Shown piece by piece: positions 33,474-45,200 of a stretch of DNA of 64,000 nt (the stretch's first letter is position 1; the number at the start of each line of letters is the position of its first letter). Source of the DNA: Epinephelus fuscoguttatus (taxonomy: Eukaryota > Chordata > Actinopteri > Perciformes > Serranidae); NCBI RefSeq assembly GCF_011397635.1, contig NC_064757.1, positions 33,393,839-33,457,838 of the forward strand, read 5' to 3'. Made by a program: the position numbers and the translations under genes. The notes under the pieces were generated by a model. The model had not been told where the DNA came from and made no database searches. It saw only the letters and a list, made by a program, of their open reading frames with translations.

Positions 33474-36400
33474 TGCTCGTGTAGCTTGCACAGGTGCAGA
33501 TCTGCCTGTCACAGTTGGACATGTACTGTACTTACAGTAGTCTTTGTAGTTTTACTTGTGTCACCAGATTTAGAGCAACAAACCCTGAAAAAAAGAAGAA
33601 AAATCACTGAAGTAGAATCACACAACCTCGGATCAATGGGGAAGTGATTGGATGGTGTGCTGTTGTTGTGGGATATTTCCACTAATGAGCTGTGCCTTAA
33701 CTGTTACTATTCCGGTGTAAATGCAAACTGTACCCAGCTGTTTCCTTTCTTTACGGTAGTAGTCGGATTTTTTAAATCTAATCCTGTAAATGATGAATTT
33801 AAAGAATATGAAAAACCACAAGTTGCTATCTTTTTGTTCTCAGTCCCTGATAGAGGAGTGTCAGACTAAAACAGTCTTCATAAGGGGGCGCTGTTTAGCT
33901 ATAAATATCTGATTGGCCACAATGGGATGATAGAAGCAACCTTTTTCAAACTAAATGCCATTTAGATAACATAAAGGTGTTCTGGTGTTCCCAGAGGAGC
34001 TGGTGTGAGGAAAAACATACAGTTTTTAAATGTCCAAGCTCCATGCAATTATCTCTGTATGCACACTTTGAGTAAAATCTCTTGTCAAGAGACACTGGTT
34101 GGGTTTATTATGCCTTCTGAGCTCGCCTTACGTTTGCTTTTCATGTTAATAATTGGGCAAATATTGTGTTATAGCAGGCGGGAATAGGATGTAGTTTTAC
34201 AGATCGCATGCTGCAGGCAGAGTGTGCTGTGTACCGAAGCTGAGCCACTGAGGAAGAGTGCTTAACTTTACCAGCTGGCCACCCCGTCCTTCCCTCCTTC
34301 CCTCTTTTCCATTTTGTCCATTTATCTCTTTAACTGAACATGCTGCACACAGTTGGTGTGCTCACATATTGGTATAGACCATCTGAGTTCACTTTGGCAA
34401 CAAGTTCCATTTTTCTCCCCCCTCTATAGGACTTTTAGTGGCCGGGGATTAGGTGCAGCAGTGGATTTGAATGTTTGAATGCCTTCCTATGAAGCCAGCT
34501 GGGTAAAATGCTTAACTTGAAGCCGTTCATGCTCCTCTGTGTATAACTGTGTGGCTGGAACACTGAGGCTGTGAAGAGCCTCACCTTAGGGAAAGGCAGA
34601 AATAGCTCGGTCCATGATGTGCATGAGTGTGTGTGAGTGTGCGTGTGTGTGTGCCCGCCACCCACACACACACACACACATCCTCCACCACCTCCTACCA
34701 CCAGTTTTTAAAACTGGTTCGCTAGTAATGCTTCATCTTGTTCCACCAAATGTGACTGGGATCATTACCAAACAGCATGAACCAGTTTTAAAAGTTTGGA
34801 TTTTATTGAAGTAGGAAAAACTGGCCAAAGAGACTGAGCTCCTCTGATTCAGAAAAGTCTTTTCTCAGTGTTGTGTCACAGTTTTTAAGCTACATTATAA
34901 AAGAAACAGGCGGCAGAAACGTAGCATGTCGAGCAATCAGGGGTGTTTATAAAGATTTATAATTCAACTCAAGATTTATGGCCTAACCTTTCTCTCTGAC
35001 TGTGGCCGCTCTTAATTGCAGTAGTAATCACTCACTGGGTGGCCTCCTTTTTACAGAAGGACGAGGGCGTCCTTTTGTCTTGTCACACTATCTAGCAAAC
35101 TTTTGATTTGATGTCAGGTATTTTGGCTTTGAGGTTGTACGCTTCACAACATTCACAACCTAGAGGATGACAGCCCTCTCCAGCATGCACTGGATTAAAT
35201 GGCAATCAGGTTGCCAGACACAGAGACAGATGCTCTCATTAACAGCTATGTGCAGTCAGTGTGTCCAAACTTGGATGTCTTAGGCATTAGGTGATTTGAG
35301 GGGGGGGGTGAGGAGGGACTTCATCCCGCTTGTTAGCAAAATCCCATTATCCTCCTTGTTAGCAAAATGACCAAAATGTGCCCTTGTTGTTAACCTGCCA
35401 TTCTTCCTCCTTATAAGAAATTAACAAATGTGCCAGCTGGTATTAGGACTAAAACCCCAAATGCATAAAGTCTCGATTCAAGAGGGTCAAGTGTTAAACC
35501 TGGCACTAACCCTCAGAGCACCACAAGACTTTTCCCCTTAGAAACCCATACTGTGTCCCTGTTGCATCAACGCTGTGTATCTTTAAAGTGCCACTGCATT
35601 ATAGGGACAAATAGTGTCTACAGCCAAAGAAGGACACACCAGGCCGCTTCAATCAGACACAGTGGAGTTGTATTCTAGCTGAGCTGATGATTGCTGCATT
35701 TAATGGCGAGGCCAGCTGTACACGATGGATTGCTACGCGTGGGTCGTGGTATCCAGGGCATCTGACAATCTATACAACTTTGAAGGAAACTTCAGAGCAA
35801 ACTTTGACTGCAGCCAACTATATGCTATCAACATTCTTGCAGTGCTGTTTCGTGTCCTCATCAAAGTGACGGGAATGTAGTGTTCCACGCATCTTACAAG
35901 TTTTCTCATAATCCGCCTCATTTCTTCTTACTTGGTCCCTGAAATGTGCTTCATGTGCTTTGTAGTTCCAGATAGGATCCGAATGAATGACTGTCTGAAA
36001 CGGTGTAAACTGCGTCTTCTTCTTGTTAAGGCAAACAACAAAATACAGACTCTTTGACTTGAATATGGATTCTTTCTCGCTGACCTTCCTGTGGAGGACA
36101 AGTCGAACATTTTCCCCATTTCAGATCAATAAAGTATCAAAACGTTCCTGTCAGTCTGCAAAGAGCAAAGCAGGCTCCTGTTAGGTGGCTCATTGTGGCT
36201 GTTTACTCCTCAAACATTCACTGAAATACAGAGATGAATTTATAGCCGACTGTTCTGTAGGCAGTCGTTGTGGAAAACACTCCAGGCAGTTAGGGCGACT
36301 TAACTGCGAACTAATTTACTCCCCAAAAAATGTGTGTTGTGAGTCGGGTTAGTTGGAGGTCAGCAATAAATTTGTCAAAAAGTGAAACTCAGCCTATGTA

Positions 36401-37071
36401 TCATTCTCAACCTGCTCGACATTTGTCCGTAGTTCAGTGCCAACAATTCACTTTAATGATTCATTTATGTCAAATAAATTATAGCCAACCTGATTCAGGA
36501 GCTCGCTCACTCTGCTGACAGATCTGCTTGGACAGTTATGACTCATGTTGAAGTCACCCCACAGCCTAAAAATAATCATGACTGAGTCAGTCTTAATGTC
36601 CAGCTCCTGGAGGGGAATGGTTTATTGTCTGATGGGGACACTGGTGAAAAATTCATTTTTTCCCCCCAATGAGTCTGCAATCCCCAGCTGAACGTGAGAG
36701 AGAGGCTTAAAATTAATTATTCAAAGTCCAGGAGAACTAATTGTGCATTAATTTAGGAAGAAAAGATATGCCTTGTTTTTCAATTTGAATCAGACTTAAT
36801 AATAGAAATTTAGTCATTTGAATTCACTCTTGTTTTCAGTACAGTGCAACAGTGTTAATATCATTACTGACCCGTGGAACAATTGGCTGCAAACTGGAGT
36901 GGAATATTTGATGAAGGTGATGAAATATTGAAAATAAAAGGCCATGAGCATTGTTAAAACACCAAATAAGAACTATATGTTATATGGGCTGTTCATAAAC
37001 AAATGTGTATTACTCTTGTTTTGCTAAACAGACAGGAATACACAGTATAGTATTGAGCATAGTGACATTAC
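33474..37071. other. mccc2 3' UTR and intergenic DNA
   Basis: I saw no canonical AATAAA close behind the mccc2 stop. The first ATTAAA and AATAAA I noticed are at 35194 and 36128, too far to assign with confidence. No other gene is supported. A GT/AC hairpin microsatellite lies at 34627-34680. Confidence 0.5.
34627..34680. repeat. (GT)n-(AC)n inverted microsatellite
   Basis: A GT-rich tract (34627-34653) is followed, after a CCCGCCAC spacer, by a CA tract (34660-34680). The two can pair into a hairpin. Confidence 0.9.
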
Positions 37072-37117
37072 TTAAAGGAACAGTGTGTAAGATTTAGGGG
37101 CATTTAGTGGCATCAAG

Positions 37118-37474
37118 GCACAGTGGTGTGGTGGTTAGCACATCACCTCATAGCAAGCAGGTGCCTGGTTTGATCGTGGGTGTGGAAGCCTTTCTGTGCG
37201 GAGTTTGCATGTTCTCCACGTGTCAGCGTGGGTTTTCTCCGGGTACTCCAGCTTCCTCCCACAGTCCAAAGACATGCAGGTTAATTGGTGACTCTAAATT
37301 GTCCGTTGGTGTGAATGTGACTGTGAATGGTTGTCTGTCTCTATGTGTCAGCCCTGTGATAGTCTGGTGACCAATCCAGGGCATACCCCGCCTCTCGCCC
37401 AATGTCAGCTGGGATAAGCTTCAGCCCCCCCACAACCCTCAAGAGAATAAGCGGTTCGAAAATGGATGGATGGA
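37118..37474 (+). mobile_element. tRNA-headed SINE-like element inserted in the MITE
   Basis: The exact 13 bp duplication TAGTGGCATCAAG flanks it (37105-37117 and 37475-37487). The head carries GTGGTTAGCACATC, like a tRNA A-box region, then a B-box-like GGTTTGATCG. The body includes GTTTGCATGTTCTCC and the 3' end is (GGAT)n. No coding capacity. Confidence 0.88.
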
Positions 37475-37611
37475 TAGTGGCATCAAGCGGTGAGGATTAC
37501 AGACTGCAACCAGCCGAAACTTCTTCCGTTTACAATTCCTCCAGTGTTCATTGTTCAGGAGGATTTCTCCAGGTGATGAAATTATCTGCAAAGGCCTCAT
37601 CCTCTCCAAAA

Positions 37612-37873
37612 CAGGGGTCTCATTTATAAAACAGTGCGTAGAATCCAAATTAAAATGTATGTACAAACAAAAGCCAAAAATGGACCCAATAAATGTTTGA
37701 CAATTTCTACAATCAGGCTTCCACCTTACCATCTGTATCGCCAATTTCCCATCTCCAAAATGTTCATCAGCATGTGTCAAAGTTCCTCCAATCAAGTCTG
37801 TTTTTGTAGATCACAACTTTTACATTGGAAGTGTCATTTTGTGTGTATGCAGTGTCTATGATTGAGACCCCTG
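37612..37873. mobile_element. Small TIR element inserted in the MITE
   Basis: The exact 11 bp ends CAGGGGTCTCA and TGAGACCCCTG bound 262 bp. The target duplication is not clear. The superfamily is not assigned. Confidence 0.7.
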
Positions 37874-38313
37874 GTGAATTAAACCGGACACTGAACACTG
37901 TTTCATGCTACAAATCAGTGTCCGATGCCGTTCAGCATGTTGAAGAACAGCTGCTAGCCCAGCGCCTGCTAATGTGTGCCCACCTTATTTCTGGACCAGG
38001 TGATTTAAACCAGTAAAAACGGAAAAAAGGAGTGGCTGCTCACTTCAGTGGCCGAAACAAAACCTAGAATGGCGCGATCTAGAGCCAGTATTTAGTTTGT
38101 CCGTCCTGGGCTACTGTAGAAACATGGAGGTGCAACATGGCTATCTCCATAGACAAGGTCCCCCTCCCTATGTGTATATAAATGGCTCAATCTCAAGTAA
38201 CGACAATACAACAATTCATATTTTCAGATGATTATACACTAAAAATATATTTAGTAAATTAAATTCAATTTTTGCCAATGTATCCCCCTAAATCCTACAC
38301 ACTGGACCTTTAA

Positions 38314-38779
38314 TATTTGGATGTCTTAGGCATTAATAACAGAAATCCAAAGACACCTGTATGGATTTTGGTAGTGGTGGTGCTGTGTAAAAAAAATACT
38401 GTCACAAATATAGGTTAGAGCATTTAAAATGTCTCATATCTCACCATGTGTTACTGCAAAGGTCTCCAAAAGTCACACAGAAGTCAGACAGACTTCTTAA
38501 ACATCAGTAAAAAAAAAAAATCATGTCTGTAAGCAATTATCATAAAATTGAGAAAAGTTACAAGTATCAGGGTGGTAATGTAATGTTGTCTGATCTCTTA
38601 AGAAGGCACAGGGGAGTTAAAAGCCAAAACATCCCAACTTATTAAGAGACACAAATCTTCTAAACACAAGTATCAGTTTTATTGCGAGTGAAATACACTG
38701 CATTGCAGAAGAAGCTGTAAATGTCAACAAGATAAAACACATATTTTTTTTAATGAAACAGATGTGTCCGAGTTCAGAG
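38314..38779. other. Intergenic, nothing recognised
   Basis: AT-rich sequence with an A-run near 38509. A short (GATCA)n starts just after, at 38790-38808. Confidence 0.5.
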
Positions 38780-39212
38780 GGCTGTGCAGGATCAGATCAG
38801 ATCAGATGCTTTATTTCCCCCCAACTTTGTGTCCCGGCTCCTGGGTGAGGAGGCTGCAGCCTCCGGGGGCAGCTGCAGCCTCTGTACTCCTCACTCTGCC
38901 CCGTGTGTATGTGCGTGTGTGTATGTGTGTGTGTGTGTGTGTGGTGGCCCGGACGCCGAAGTGACGAGCCTTGTGGTGCAATGTACGTCTGCACCGTCCC
39001 CGGACTGACAGGGCCGGAGGTCCAATGAAATAAGTCGACATATTGAGGTTGTCAAATCAAAGCCAAAGGGGAGGCGCTGTCCCGTCGTCGTCTGAATTAC
39101 GTCATGCACAAACAGCTGGTCGTTGGCAAAAATCTGAAAAAATGTAGACCAGCACAGCGACTGAGAACTGCACCCGGGCTGTAGCCCTCCACATAATATT
39201 CTGCTTCTAACG
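38780..39212 (+). promoter_or_regulatory. tmem8b: Putative tmem8b promoter region
   Basis: This GC- and CpG-enriched stretch lies directly before the tmem8b start and contrasts with the AT-rich intergenic DNA. Candidate sites are a CCAAT at about 39022 and TTACGTCA at 39097-39104, a CRE/ATF-like octamer. A GT microsatellite (38903-38944) sits inside it. No TATA box is clear. No transcript start can be fixed from sequence. Confidence 0.45.
38903..38944 (+). repeat. (GT)n microsatellite in tmem8b promoter region
   Basis: An interrupted GT tract of about 42 bp lies 270 bp before the tmem8b start codon. Confidence 0.9.
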
Positions 39213-39297
39213 ATGTGGCAACTGGAGCGTCTGGGCTCAGGATGTAGCCCTCCGAGGCTCCTCTTGCTTGTTTACACCTATCTGTGCGCTCTTGGAG
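39213..39297 (+). CDS. tmem8b: tmem8b coding exon 1 (signal peptide)
   Basis: It encodes residues 1-28 plus one base of residue 29. The product, beginning MWQLERLGSGCSPPRLLLLV, is a signal peptide: a basic N-region then a Leu-rich core. The donor is GTGAGT. The join to exon 2 gives ALG-DCLF. The first exon is poorly conserved in this family, so confidence is lower than for later exons. Confidence 0.78.
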
Positions 39298-42200
39298 GTG
39301 AGTGCTTTCCATTCAGTGTGTGTTGCTTTGATTCACGGGGAGCTGTTCCTTTTCTCGGGGGTGCTGAAATCCTCCCAGAGAGCAGCAGCAGCAGCAGCAG
39401 CGGCGGCGGCGGCAGCATCGGATCCCGTTTGTGCTTCTCAATCTCCTAAAACATCCACAGCCGCTGCTTCTAGTCTCGACCAGCAAACAAAACCGTGTCC
39501 AAGAACACAGGCTGGCTTCAGTTACGTGACGCATGGGGAAGGTTGCTGCTAATTATGGCACGCAACACATTGACAGATGCTTCTATAGGTTGTACGGTGC
39601 GATACTCGGGGCTGAATGTGTGGCCACAGGGAAGCACATCAGGCTGGACGCTTGCATTGTTGCTGTTTGTTTATTTGTTTGGGGGTTGTTTTGCTTTGTT
39701 AAAGAAGGCAGAGACAAGTTAAGACACGCTGGCTTCATGCAAATGTATCATCGGACGCTGGGGCAATGTTTAAGTTGTTATGTCCTGTGTTGAATGCACC
39801 TTAACTGGAGAACAGACTCACTTAACTTAAACCCTTAAATCCCTTTAATTCCGCCTCATGTTATCATTACATGTGACCAACAAGTACAAGATATTTCTCT
39901 CTCCTTTAGAAACAAAGCTAGACATGGAGAGTGTTTTCTATCCACCAAGACGTCTGTGCTGCTTCAAGACAGAGGTGTGAAACAAAAACCTCAGAGCTCA
40001 ATTGTGAGACAACAATGAATCCATACCTACAGCACATGCTGTACTGGCTGTGGTCACGGAAGACCTGAGAGGTCTGTGTGAAGATGTTGCAGTCCACCTG
40101 ACAGACTTGTTGCTGTTTCTCTTCATTGGTTTTGGTAAATCTTTGGACTTGGTCGAAGTCAGTGAGATCAGTGTCCCCCTTTGCCCTCTTTTCCCTGGAT
40201 TACTGGGGTTCTTTTTCTCCCAGTGATATCAGAGAATTTAATGTATTTCTCAGTGCATTTGTTTGTTTATTTTGAATGCTCATTGTCTTTATGATCAGCT
40301 GGAAGTCACTTTACCCAGTGAGGATGCTGTGTTTGACTGAGAGTGGGAATTGATGGCTAAGGTGTGCCAAATTTTTCCTTTTAATCATTGTTGTTACAGA
40401 TGGTTCTTCTGTCTTTTAAAATCCTTCAACATCATGCTAATAGAGGAGGAAATTTGAGAAGCAGCTTTTACCTCCGCTGTTCCCAAAAAACAAAGTTTAA
40501 AGACGATCCCGCTCAGCATTCAAGGGTAAATCTCCAGTTGGGATGACAAAAAGCAGGATTATGTCTGTATTAAGCCTCTAACAGAGTAAAACAGTGGTTG
40601 GGAGGCGCTCATTGAAGATTACTGAGATTACTGAATTCACAACCTCGCTGTAAGAACGCCTGTAAGCACTCTGCTGCCTTTATCTTTCAACGTCTTTATT
40701 GAGCTGGCAAACAAACAAGCATATTTAAATACTGTGTGGCGTGTTTACACCTTCATGTTAGGTGCAGTTACAGCGTGTGGCTGCTGGATTGTCACTGAGA
40801 CATTTTTCCTTTGCAGGGTCTTTTTTTTCTTTCCCACATAGAGGGAGGTTAAAAATAGATATGCATGTTTATTAATCTAGTTTTCTAATAATAGCTTGGC
40901 ATGTGGGTTTCAGGCATGTGTTCAATTTGTCACAACAAGCAAAGATGCTGATATGCTTGAAATGAAGCCTGTCTTTTGCCTGCGTGTACTGTACATATTA
41001 CAGAATTGTGGGATGTGGAATCTGGCAAACACAAGGTTGTGACGATTACTATTGAAATGCTATTCAATAGTTTATTGGAAATTTACAGTCCATTGACATG
41101 AATGACGAATAAAATCAATGCATTTTTGCACACCTCTGTACAGACAGGTGTGTAGGAGAATGAATTGAGATAAAAATAACCCAGTGCACATCATCAACAC
41201 TTACAGGGAACGTATGAAACATTCTCAGCTATTAAAACCATTGCTTCCGAAATTTGTTTTTTAACAACAAAGAAGCGTCTACTTGCCAACGCCATCACAG
41301 GGTGCACGCCTCAATCAAAGAGTGCTTTTCCCTTAACTGCAATATGTAATTATAATCTCCACACTGACAAGGTAAAACTATAAAAGAGAAGGCAAAGACT
41401 TGAGGAAAAATAAACTGAATTTTACGCAGCAGGAATTAGATTTTCTGAGTCCCCACTCCCCCGTAATCATCTCACAACCCCTTATGGGTGTCCTGACCCT
41501 CAGGTTGGGAACCACTGATGTAGAGAGCGTGTGGAAGCTTATTTTTGCTCTAATAAATGGCGACTTTCTTGTGAGGTTGCGTTGCCTGGAGATCGGGCGA
41601 TGCACAATTCGTCCTGCTGTAAAGACTTTAAAATCCAGATGTGCATAATTTGGGATTTTTTCCTTTCAAACATCTGTTTAAACAACAAGTAATCAACTGG
41701 TTACAATGTCTTTTTAAGCTGTGAGCTGTCGCTGTGTTTCTGTCTTATCAGACAAGCAGAACATACGGTAGCTGTACTGAAGGCTCCAGCTCTGTAAGTG
41801 CCACACTCCACCTATTGAGTTTAGCACTTCAGTCGGTGACATGAAACCTGCTCCTCCTCAGCCTCAGTCATATGTATCCATTTAATGAAAGGGAAAGGAC
41901 CTTAATGTAAAGAAGGCTCACATATAATGCAGATAGCTCACCAGAGGAAGGCTGGGATGAGAGTGAAATTAAGGCTGGGAGCTTTGTATGGGATTAAGCC
42001 TTAGTTCTTGACAGCGAGATTGCTTCATTCTTCTGAGTTTCTGCCTCCTTATCCTGTGTCTTTAGTATTCAAGGTTGCTTCCATAGGTGAGAGCCAGCGC
42101 GCGCTTTGAGGACTGGTAATAGTGTGGGGGAGAGGAGCAGAGCAGAGCCATTTTTCTCTTTTTCCTAACACACATTAGAACACACTGCACACTCAAGAAA

Positions 42201-45200
42201 ACCGTTTCCTTCATGCATCCACGCCTCGGCGCCTTGTCGCTGTGGAGGGTCAGTTGTTTTTTTTTCTGTACTCCGTGCCGTCATCAAGGTAAAAGGCAGA
42301 AGCAGTGGCAAAGCGTGCAGCTGCAAATGACAGCATTAGTACAGTTCAGCTCGCTTACTGTGTCGCCACAACTCTTAAATGAATTGGGCTCATGCTGTTT
42401 TAGAGGCACAGGCTTTTCATGGCGTCCTCATTTTTAACAGTGATATCCTAGTTTCAACTACATTTGTACAAAGTGCAGGTGGGAGAAATTACCTCCAAAA
42501 AGAAACAAAGCAGTGAACACCATCGCCACAGGTATTCCAGGTACAGATGGTAGAAATGCATAAACACAAAGGGAGTGTGCTACAAATGTTCTCCTCCAGT
42601 GAAACATCAAGCCTCCACATTGTTCTAATGAAACCCAACTGTCTTTTTTTTATCTACTTATGTTTGTATTTATGATAACACCTATCTAAGAGAAGCAGTG
42701 TGTTCTAGTATAGCAATTAACTGACTCACACTCCATTTCCCCCACATTTTGCCCACCCGCTGGGTGTAGCTTGATGGCTCATGTAGGTAATGTGGCAGAT
42801 TACACCTGCCACTTGTTCTGCTGCTTTTATATGCAGAGCCTTTGGTGGATGTAATCCAAGGATTTGACATTATGCAGGACGCGAGTGAGCCTGCATACAT
42901 ACATCTCCCTCTGCTGCTTTAAAAGGAGTTAAAGTCTGTGATCACATATTTAGATGATCTAGCGTTCTACAGTTTGCCAGGTTCAAGGGGAAGCTTGTCA
43001 TTATGGACTTAAGACACAGAGACTGCTTATGCCTCTGTTCTGTTTACAAGGATGATAGTGCTGACAAATTGGAAAATGTTTGTTCTTGGGATTCAGTCTT
43101 TATGAGCAAAAGTCTTAACTCATTGTCAGCAGAGCTAGCAGTGTGGCTAGGGATGGCGATGTTGGTCTGTCCGTCCAGCGCTTTGGTTCAGACTGGGATC
43201 TCTTGACAACTTTTGGAAGGGTTGCCATTAAAATTTTGTACAGATATCAATAGTTCCCATGAGGATGAATTCTAATGACTTTGGTGATCTCGTGATCTTT
43301 TATCTTGTGCCACCAGTACGTAGAAATGTTCACATAGCCTGTGAAATATCTCAACATCTACTGGAAAAATTGGCACAAACATCTGGTACAGACCGTGTTG
43401 GCGCTAGAACAGATACTCAAGAGGGGCACGAGGCTTATAGCAGAGAGGGGCATCAAATAACTGGCAAGTGGCAACGTAATCATACATAGTGAAGGGAGAC
43501 CGTTCGGTGGTATGCTCAGGGCCTCCCATAAGGAGAAAACAAGGGGACAAGCCTTCTGGGGCTCAGCTGCTAGGGGGGCCCATGGAGACCAACAAAATAC
43601 CCCCCATTACTTATTAAAACAACAAAAACAAACATTGTATTTATTATTGCTTTAGTGAAATGTAATGTGTTTAGTTATGAATACCCCCTCTCCTGAAAAT
43701 GGTATAAGCCTTTTTTTTTCCTTTTTTATATGCAACCGTTGCAAAAAAAAAAAAAAAAAATCTAGTAGAGAGAGCTTGCACATGCATTGATATCATCCTG
43801 AGATCCTGAAGAAAATAGTAAAAGTTAAAGCAGATTTGGAGAGGGCCCATATTTTGGACCTTTTCAAGGTCTCCGCCATTTCTTTTGTGTGGGCGTGGGG
43901 ATGCTCCACAAGAGAAAATGTTACGAAAAACAATCACAAAATAGAGCGTTCCTGTTGCGTTAGCTGACAAAAACACAAGGAGAAATCCATTAGGTGTAAA
44001 TAAATGCAAGGACACGCAAGGACTAAAACGTTTTATTCAAAACAGACATAAGCTAATACGTAACAAGATCACAGCAAATTGACGACACAGGCAAAATATC
44101 CAAATTATCTCTGTGTTTGTATTTGCGGAATGACTGTTAAATGAAGATAATGCTTTCCTGGGGTGTGGATTATACAGGAGGAGGTTTTTTCCACAGATTT
44201 TCAAGTGAAAGTGTGATTAGGAAGACAATGATATGCCTTTATACAAGGGAGGGGACACTGCCCCCTGGTGCCCCATTGTGGAGGCGACACTGTGCACAGA
44301 CACTCCTGGTTCCCAGAGGATGAATCATAATTACTTTAAAGGTACCTTGACTTTTCATCTGGTGCCATCATCATGTCAAAGTTTAAATTTGACAGATACT
44401 TTGGTTAATGACTATGCTCAGCTGTACTTTGTGCAAATTAGCAAATGTTAGCATGCTAACACACTAAATTTAGATTGTAAACATGGTAGGCATTACACTG
44501 CAGGCTACCTGCTTAGCGACTGCACAGCATTGTCACTGTAGACATTTTAGCGTGCTTACACACATTTGTTTAATTGCAATTTATATACGTACCAGCATAG
44601 TTGGTGCTAGAGTACCTAGCCAGGCTAGGCTAACAAGGCTAACATTAACATCTTATGCCCATTGTTAATAAGAATCAAACCATTTTAGATAATTAACTTA
44701 CTTCTGGAACATAATCTTCAGCCATAGCAATCAAGATGAGCAGTGCGAATGTGTCACACCAGTCGTGTGTGGATGCCAATGTAGGTTTGCAAAACCAAAA
44801 GCAACACTTGTAAAGAAACAACGTCATCAGCCATTGTTACTGTTGTGCTTTAAGTTGGCGCTAGCGTTGCTGGGAAAACAGAGATGTAAACAGATGTGTT
44901 CAGTGACATATTGATGTAGCTCTCTAGCCCGTGTAAAAGCAAACTGGTTCTTAAAAGCTCAAAGCTCAAAGCAGTATTGTGCAGAAGTGCAGCCTCACAG
45001 CCAATAGCATGGCTGTAGACTCTTAATCTTGTTGATCAAATGAAGGCAACACTTAATTATCTAAATAAGGATGTCTCTTTTTGTTTCTTACGTTTATGCT
45101 CACACATACTCAGACATGTTTTCCTCTGGTTCTGTTCCCTACAGATTGCCTTTTTGTGACTGAATACTTCACCCGTACGCCTCGTAAGCTGAATGCTTTC

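Larger units (their letters stand above)
37072..38313. mobile_element. TTAA-flanked MITE containing two further nested elements
   Basis: TTAA lies at 37072-37075 and 38310-38313. Terminal inverted repeats AGGAACAGTGTGTAAGATTT and AGGTCCAGTGTGTAGGATTT match over 22 of 25 bases to GGGG. The interior holds the SINE at 37118-37474 and the small TIR element at 37612-37873; the remainder is host MITE. It resembles a family abundant in percomorph fish and is probably mobilised by a TTAA-targeting transposase. Confidence 0.82.

Noticed and set aside
37118..37200. tRNA-like head, considered as a tRNA gene
   Set aside because: Only A- and B-box-like parts are present, with no acceptor stem; the exact target duplication shows it is a SINE.
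39268..39552. Frame with poly-Ala from the CAG/CGG repeat, considered as coding
   Set aside because: A strong GTGAGT donor at 39298 and correct joining to exon 2 place this in intron 1.
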